A stretch of DNA of 6,255 nucleotides, from NCBI GenBank assembly GCA_027365375.1, contig DAHXNM010000227.1, positions 1 to 6,255 of the forward strand, written 5' to 3'. Both the position numbers and the translations under genes were made by a program. A model generated the notes under the pieces. That model was given only the letters and a program-made list of their open reading frames with translations. It was not told the DNA's origin and made no database searches. The number at the start of each line of letters is the position of its first letter. Position 1 is the stretch's first letter. This stretch comes from Ferrimicrobium sp. (lineage in GTDB: Bacteria > Actinomycetota > Acidimicrobiia > Acidimicrobiales > Acidimicrobiaceae). This document shows positions 5,710 through 6,255 of the stretch, in pieces.

Positions 5710-5738
5710 ATTCTAGTTATGGAATCACCAGCTGTCAG
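5710..5738 (-). promoter_or_regulatory. Sigma-70-like promoter of the 137-residue gene, leaderless
   Basis: On the minus strand CTGACA (5738-5733) and TAGAAT (5715-5710) match the -35 and -10 consensus at 5 of 6 bases each, with an ideal 17-bp spacer. The -10 ends 7 nt before ATG 5702, so transcription should start at or next to the A. It lies in the gap after the LRV gene, giving the small gene its own transcript. Confidence 0.65.
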
Positions 5739-5809
5739 TTGAGCTCGGAGCGGTCGTCCACATCCAGACGATAGGTGGCGAGTGAACGATCCTGGGTTGC
5801 TTGCAGACT

Positions 5810-6255
5810 CTATAGTTTGTGCGGGTCGTTTGGTTTAGCGCCTCCAGCAGGCAGCTGGTTGAGGCCAAATGCGAGAGCGTTAGCTACTTTGGCCGCAGGA
5901 GTGCTGGCGTGACGCGCCATCGATCGAACCTTAGCGTTTGAATCTTGTTCCAGTCGCTGGCGTAGTTGGCTGGACGTGGCCGGGTTTGCGGCCACAAAAA
6001 AGCGTACCCAGGGCTCTGGATCGTTGGCGAGGCGGGTGAGCGCGGTTAGAGGAGCATCCTGGCGTTTAGCGATCGAACGACGTATCTCCCATCGATCATC
6101 GGTAGCCAGTGCGAACAGCGAATCTTTCGGGCACCGGGGATGTTCAGCCGCGGCATCGCGGACACCGAAATCGGAGTCTTTCGCCACGATGTCGATGCAG
6201 GTTGAATCGGTGTTCTGATTCTCAGCGAGTGCACGTCTGACCCATGGATTGTCGT
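5810..6255 (-). CDS. LRV (leucine-rich repeat variant) protein, C-terminal part
   Basis: The frame is open from the window edge to a TAG at 5810-5812. This gives 147 residues, so the gene's start lies beyond 6255; the GTG at 6187 is inside repeat 1 and is not the real start. The sequence is five units of exactly 26 residues with the pattern (D)xxxVRxxxAxxPxxPxxxLxxLAxD, for example DPEPWVRFFVAANPATS. This is the LRV pattern, a helical solenoid of alternating alpha and 3-10 helices related in shape to HEAT repeats and used for protein binding. The founding LRV protein carries an N-terminal iron-sulphur cluster; whether this one does cannot be seen here. The fifth unit loses the terminal LAxD, and a 17-residue non-repeat tail follows, a natural C-terminal cap. 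The partner and role are unknown. The next gene downstream on the same strand is the 137-residue hypothetical. Confidence 0.82.
   Translation of the reverse strand, partial: DNPWVRRALAENQNTDSTCIDIVAKDSDFGVRDAAAEHPRCPKDSLFALATDDRWEIRRSIAKRQDAPLTALTRLANDPEPWVRFFVAANPATSSQLRQRLEQDSNAKVRSMARHASTPAAKVANALAFGLNQLPAGGAKPNDPHKL
5864..6253 (-). repeat. Five tandem 78-bp (26-residue) LRV coding units
   Basis: The units span 6253-6176, 6175-6098, 6097-6020, 6019-5942 and 5941-5864. Conserved positions within each are residue 5 (V/I), residue 6 (R), residue 10 (mostly A) and a closing D in units 1-4. The DNA units have diverged, with similarity mainly at the protein level, so this is an old repeat array and not a recent duplication. 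Confidence 0.75.

Overview
The window looks like chromosomal DNA from a moderately GC-rich bacterium, most likely an actinobacterium. The clues are the protein families (an HLQCHxGxDT-type methyltransferase, LRV repeats, a WND/RGRxLAxxxQ-type small protein), GTG starts, and two genes whose sigma-70-like promoters sit so close to the ATG that their mRNAs should be leaderless. An acidimicrobial lineage such as Ferrimicrobium is my guess from composition and gene style, not something the sequence proves.

Left edge (1-164, + strand): the last 39 codons of an IS200/IS605-family TnpB and the hairpin-bearing right end of its element. The predicted 3' part of the omegaRNA runs across this end into the flanking DNA. 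The element stops exactly at the 3' end of the next gene and supplies that gene's stop codon.

Centre-left (161-4037): a divergent arrangement. An M20 metallopeptidase/deacylase (ArgE/DapE-like, with all expected metal ligands) reads leftward. A 356-bp intergenic region with two perfect 10-bp palindromes separates it from a rightward pair: an amidase-signature hydrolase resembling 6-aminohexanoate-cyclic-dimer hydrolase (NylA), and a calcineurin-like metallophosphoesterase. The pair overlaps by GTGA and is probably translationally coupled. M20 plus amidase suggests hydrolysis of small amides, cyclic amides or acylated amino acids. The true substrates cannot be read from the sequence.

Centre-right to right edge (4239-6255, - strand): after a 201-bp convergent spacer with a possible weak terminator come three leftward genes. 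These are a class I SAM-dependent methyltransferase, a 137-residue protein of unknown function, and the C-terminal part of a protein built from exact 26-residue LRV-type repeats that runs off the window edge. The methyltransferase and the unknown protein each have their own near-consensus promoter, with the -10 box exactly 7 nt before the ATG and no Shine-Dalgarno sequence. The M20 and phosphoesterase genes, by contrast, have clear Shine-Dalgarno sequences.

I saw no rRNA, tRNA, CRISPR array or replication origin. No wholly new system is evident. The most notable points are the transposon end that terminates a host gene, the NylA-like amidase/phosphoesterase coupling, and the paired leaderless promoters.
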